This document shows positions 62,780 to 64,000 of a stretch of DNA of 64,000 nucleotides, one piece after another. The translations under genes were made by a program, and so were the position numbers. How positions within the stretch are numbered: position 1 is the first letter of the stretch; each line of letters opens with the position of its first letter. The stretch comes from Muraenolepis orangiensis (Eukaryota > Chordata > Actinopteri > Gadiformes > Muraenolepididae): assembly GCA_027704905.1 (NCBI GenBank), contig CM051002.1:17651333-17715332 (forward strand). Direction: 5' to 3'. Under the pieces are notes generated by a model, which was not told the origin of the DNA, made no database searches, and saw only the letters and a program-made list of their open reading frames with translations.

Positions 62780-62895
62780 TGTAAGCAACATGTAAACCTA
62801 CATGTAAACAACATGTAAACCTACATGTAACCAACATGTAAACAACATGTAAACCTACATGTAAACAACATGTAAACCAACATGTAAACATGTAT
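62780..62895. repeat. ACATGTAAAC minisatellite in eif4e3 intron
   Basis: CATGTAAACAACATGTAAAC and CATGTAAACCTA units, about nine copies. Each has ACATGT and a GTAAAC forkhead-type core. Confidence 0.95.
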
Positions 62896-62990
62896 AGCCA
62901 CTGAATGACCATGAACACTTCCACCAATACCTTCCATCAGTCCCCTTTACATGAGATGATACATTAGCTCAGAGTTAGCAAAAGTCTTAC

Positions 62991-63063
62991 CTGAACAGTT
63001 TTTACTGTATATATCTTTTTGAGATTTGATTCACATTGGGCGGCCGTGGTCCCTGGTAAGGAC
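62991..63063 (-). CDS. eif4e3: eif4e3 exon (first visible); gene overview
   Basis: 73-bp exon with acceptor CATGTTGCAG and donor GTAAG. It encodes SLPGTTAAQCESNLKKIYTV plus KTVQ. With the five exons downstream it gives 165 residues, matching residues 60-224 of the 224-residue human eIF4E3 in length and sequence. eIF4E3 binds the m7G cap of mRNA in the cytoplasm. In this family the first cap-stacking tryptophan of eIF4E (Trp56) is replaced by cysteine, seen here as AAQCESN, while the second is kept in the exon at 61854. Splice phases agree at every junction and no stop or frameshift occurs. The N-terminal exon lies outside the window, upstream of 63063 on the minus strand and past the right edge. 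Confidence 0.95.
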
Positions 63064-63179
63064 CTGCAACATGAAATATGATGAGAATTAGGGTCCCATG
63101 AGAAACCATTTGGAAAATAATTGAATTAATGAATTGAACACTTGGATTAACTATCTGGAAGAATGGTATGGTTTGGCCC

Positions 63180-63832
63180 CCACACACACACAGACTCACA
63201 CAGACACACACACACACACACACACAGACCGACATAGACACACACAGACTCACACAGACACACACACAGACCCACACACACACACAGACCGACACAGACA
63301 CAGACACACACAGACCCACACACACACACTGACACAGACCGACATAGACACACAGACACACTCACAAAGACACACAGACTCACACACACACACACACAGA
63401 CCGACAGACACACACACCGACATAGACACACACACATACACACAAAGAAACAGACCGACACAGACACACACACACAGACCGACATAGATACACACACATA
63501 CACACACACAGACTCACAAAGAAACAGCCCGACAGACAGACACACACACAGACCGACATACACACACAGACTCTCACACACAGACCGACATAGACACACA
63601 CAGAAACAGACCGACACACACACAGACCAACACACACACACACACACACAGACCAACATAGACACACACACCGACCGACAGACACACACACACAGACTCT
63701 TACACACACACACACAAAGTCTCACACACAGACTCAGAGACACACACACACACACACAGACTCTCACACACGCATAGACCGACATAGACACACACACAGA
63801 CTCTCACACACACAGACCGACATAGACACACA
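63180..63832. repeat. (CA)n / CACAGACCGACATAGA compound repeat
   Basis: CA runs with recurrent ACAGACCGACATAGACACAC units, about 20 copies, inside the eif4e3 intron upstream of the exon at 62991. Frames of up to 216 codons on minus (VCVCVSLCV-like) are artefacts. Confidence 0.96.
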
Positions 63833-63946
63833 AACAGGCCTATTACAGTTTTCATTATGGATTTTCCCTCCGACAACCAGCCAAACCTTGATGGTCCGTA
63901 AAAGTAAATGACACAAACTAGCCTAGCTTATTATCAGTAATAAGTG

Positions 63947-63950
<4 letters not shown>
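63833..63950. other. single-copy intron DNA, no exon seen
   Basis: Short unique stretch of the eif4e3 intron; the first coding exon is not here. Confidence 0.55.

Positions 63951-64000
<50 letters not shown>
63951..64000. repeat. (AT)n microsatellite, runs off the edge
   Basis: At least 25 AT units up to the last base of the window. Confidence 0.97.

Overview
This window is vertebrate nuclear DNA, almost certainly from a teleost fish. Three things point to that: six exons of a eukaryotic spliced gene (eif4e3) on the minus strand at the right end, fish-type non-LTR retrotransposons (an L2-like tail, and two other LINE families ending in a CTTGA repeat or in a TTTCCCTCGGGATAAATAAAG-like motif), and tRNA-headed SINEs. 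Tandem repeats are extremely dense. Long (CA)n, (AG)n and (AT)n arrays and more than twenty minisatellites together cover roughly a quarter of the 64 kb when the listed intervals are added up. Such loads are known in some teleosts, cod-like fishes among them, but the species cannot be fixed from this sequence.

Layout. 1-8.3 kb: 3' end of an L2-like LINE, then alternating microsatellites, minisatellites and short single-copy islands. 8.3-10.7 kb: a broken LINE (endonuclease and reverse transcriptase) with a SINE inserted in its endonuclease region, ending abruptly at a (CA)n tract. 10.7-30 kb: no coding gene; long dinucleotide arrays, a 21-bp minisatellite (14.0-14.9 kb), a 45-bp minisatellite of about 1.7 kb (21.3-23.0 kb), and many AT-motif-rich single-copy islands that look like conserved non-coding elements. 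30.2-31.4 kb: a LINE 3' end inside a self-complementary ATCTATAGAT-type repeat. 31.4-50.7 kb: more minisatellites and islands. 51-55 kb: an inverted-repeat element, a CpG-rich stretch that could be a promoter with a first exon, a LINE tail nested in a minisatellite, and a second truncated LINE. 55-58.5 kb: AT-rich sequence that may be the 3' UTR and downstream region of eif4e3, with a SINE in antisense. 58.557-63.063 kb: eif4e3 exons, from about residue 60 of the protein to its stop codon; the first exon lies beyond the right edge.

Reading. The only cellular gene I can support is eif4e3, an atypical cap-binding translation factor. In mammals EIF4E3 lies next to FOXP1 in the same orientation, so the gene-poor 57 kb downstream of eif4e3 may be the 5' regulatory territory of a foxp1 gene. 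That is inference from known synteny; no foxp1 coding exon is visible here. I found no bacterial-type system, CRISPR array, operon or convincing new multi-gene system. The most unusual aspects are the architecture of the repeats, a splice acceptor whose upstream tract is a microsatellite, duplicated CRE-like palindromes, and the many candidate regulatory islands wedged between long tandem arrays.
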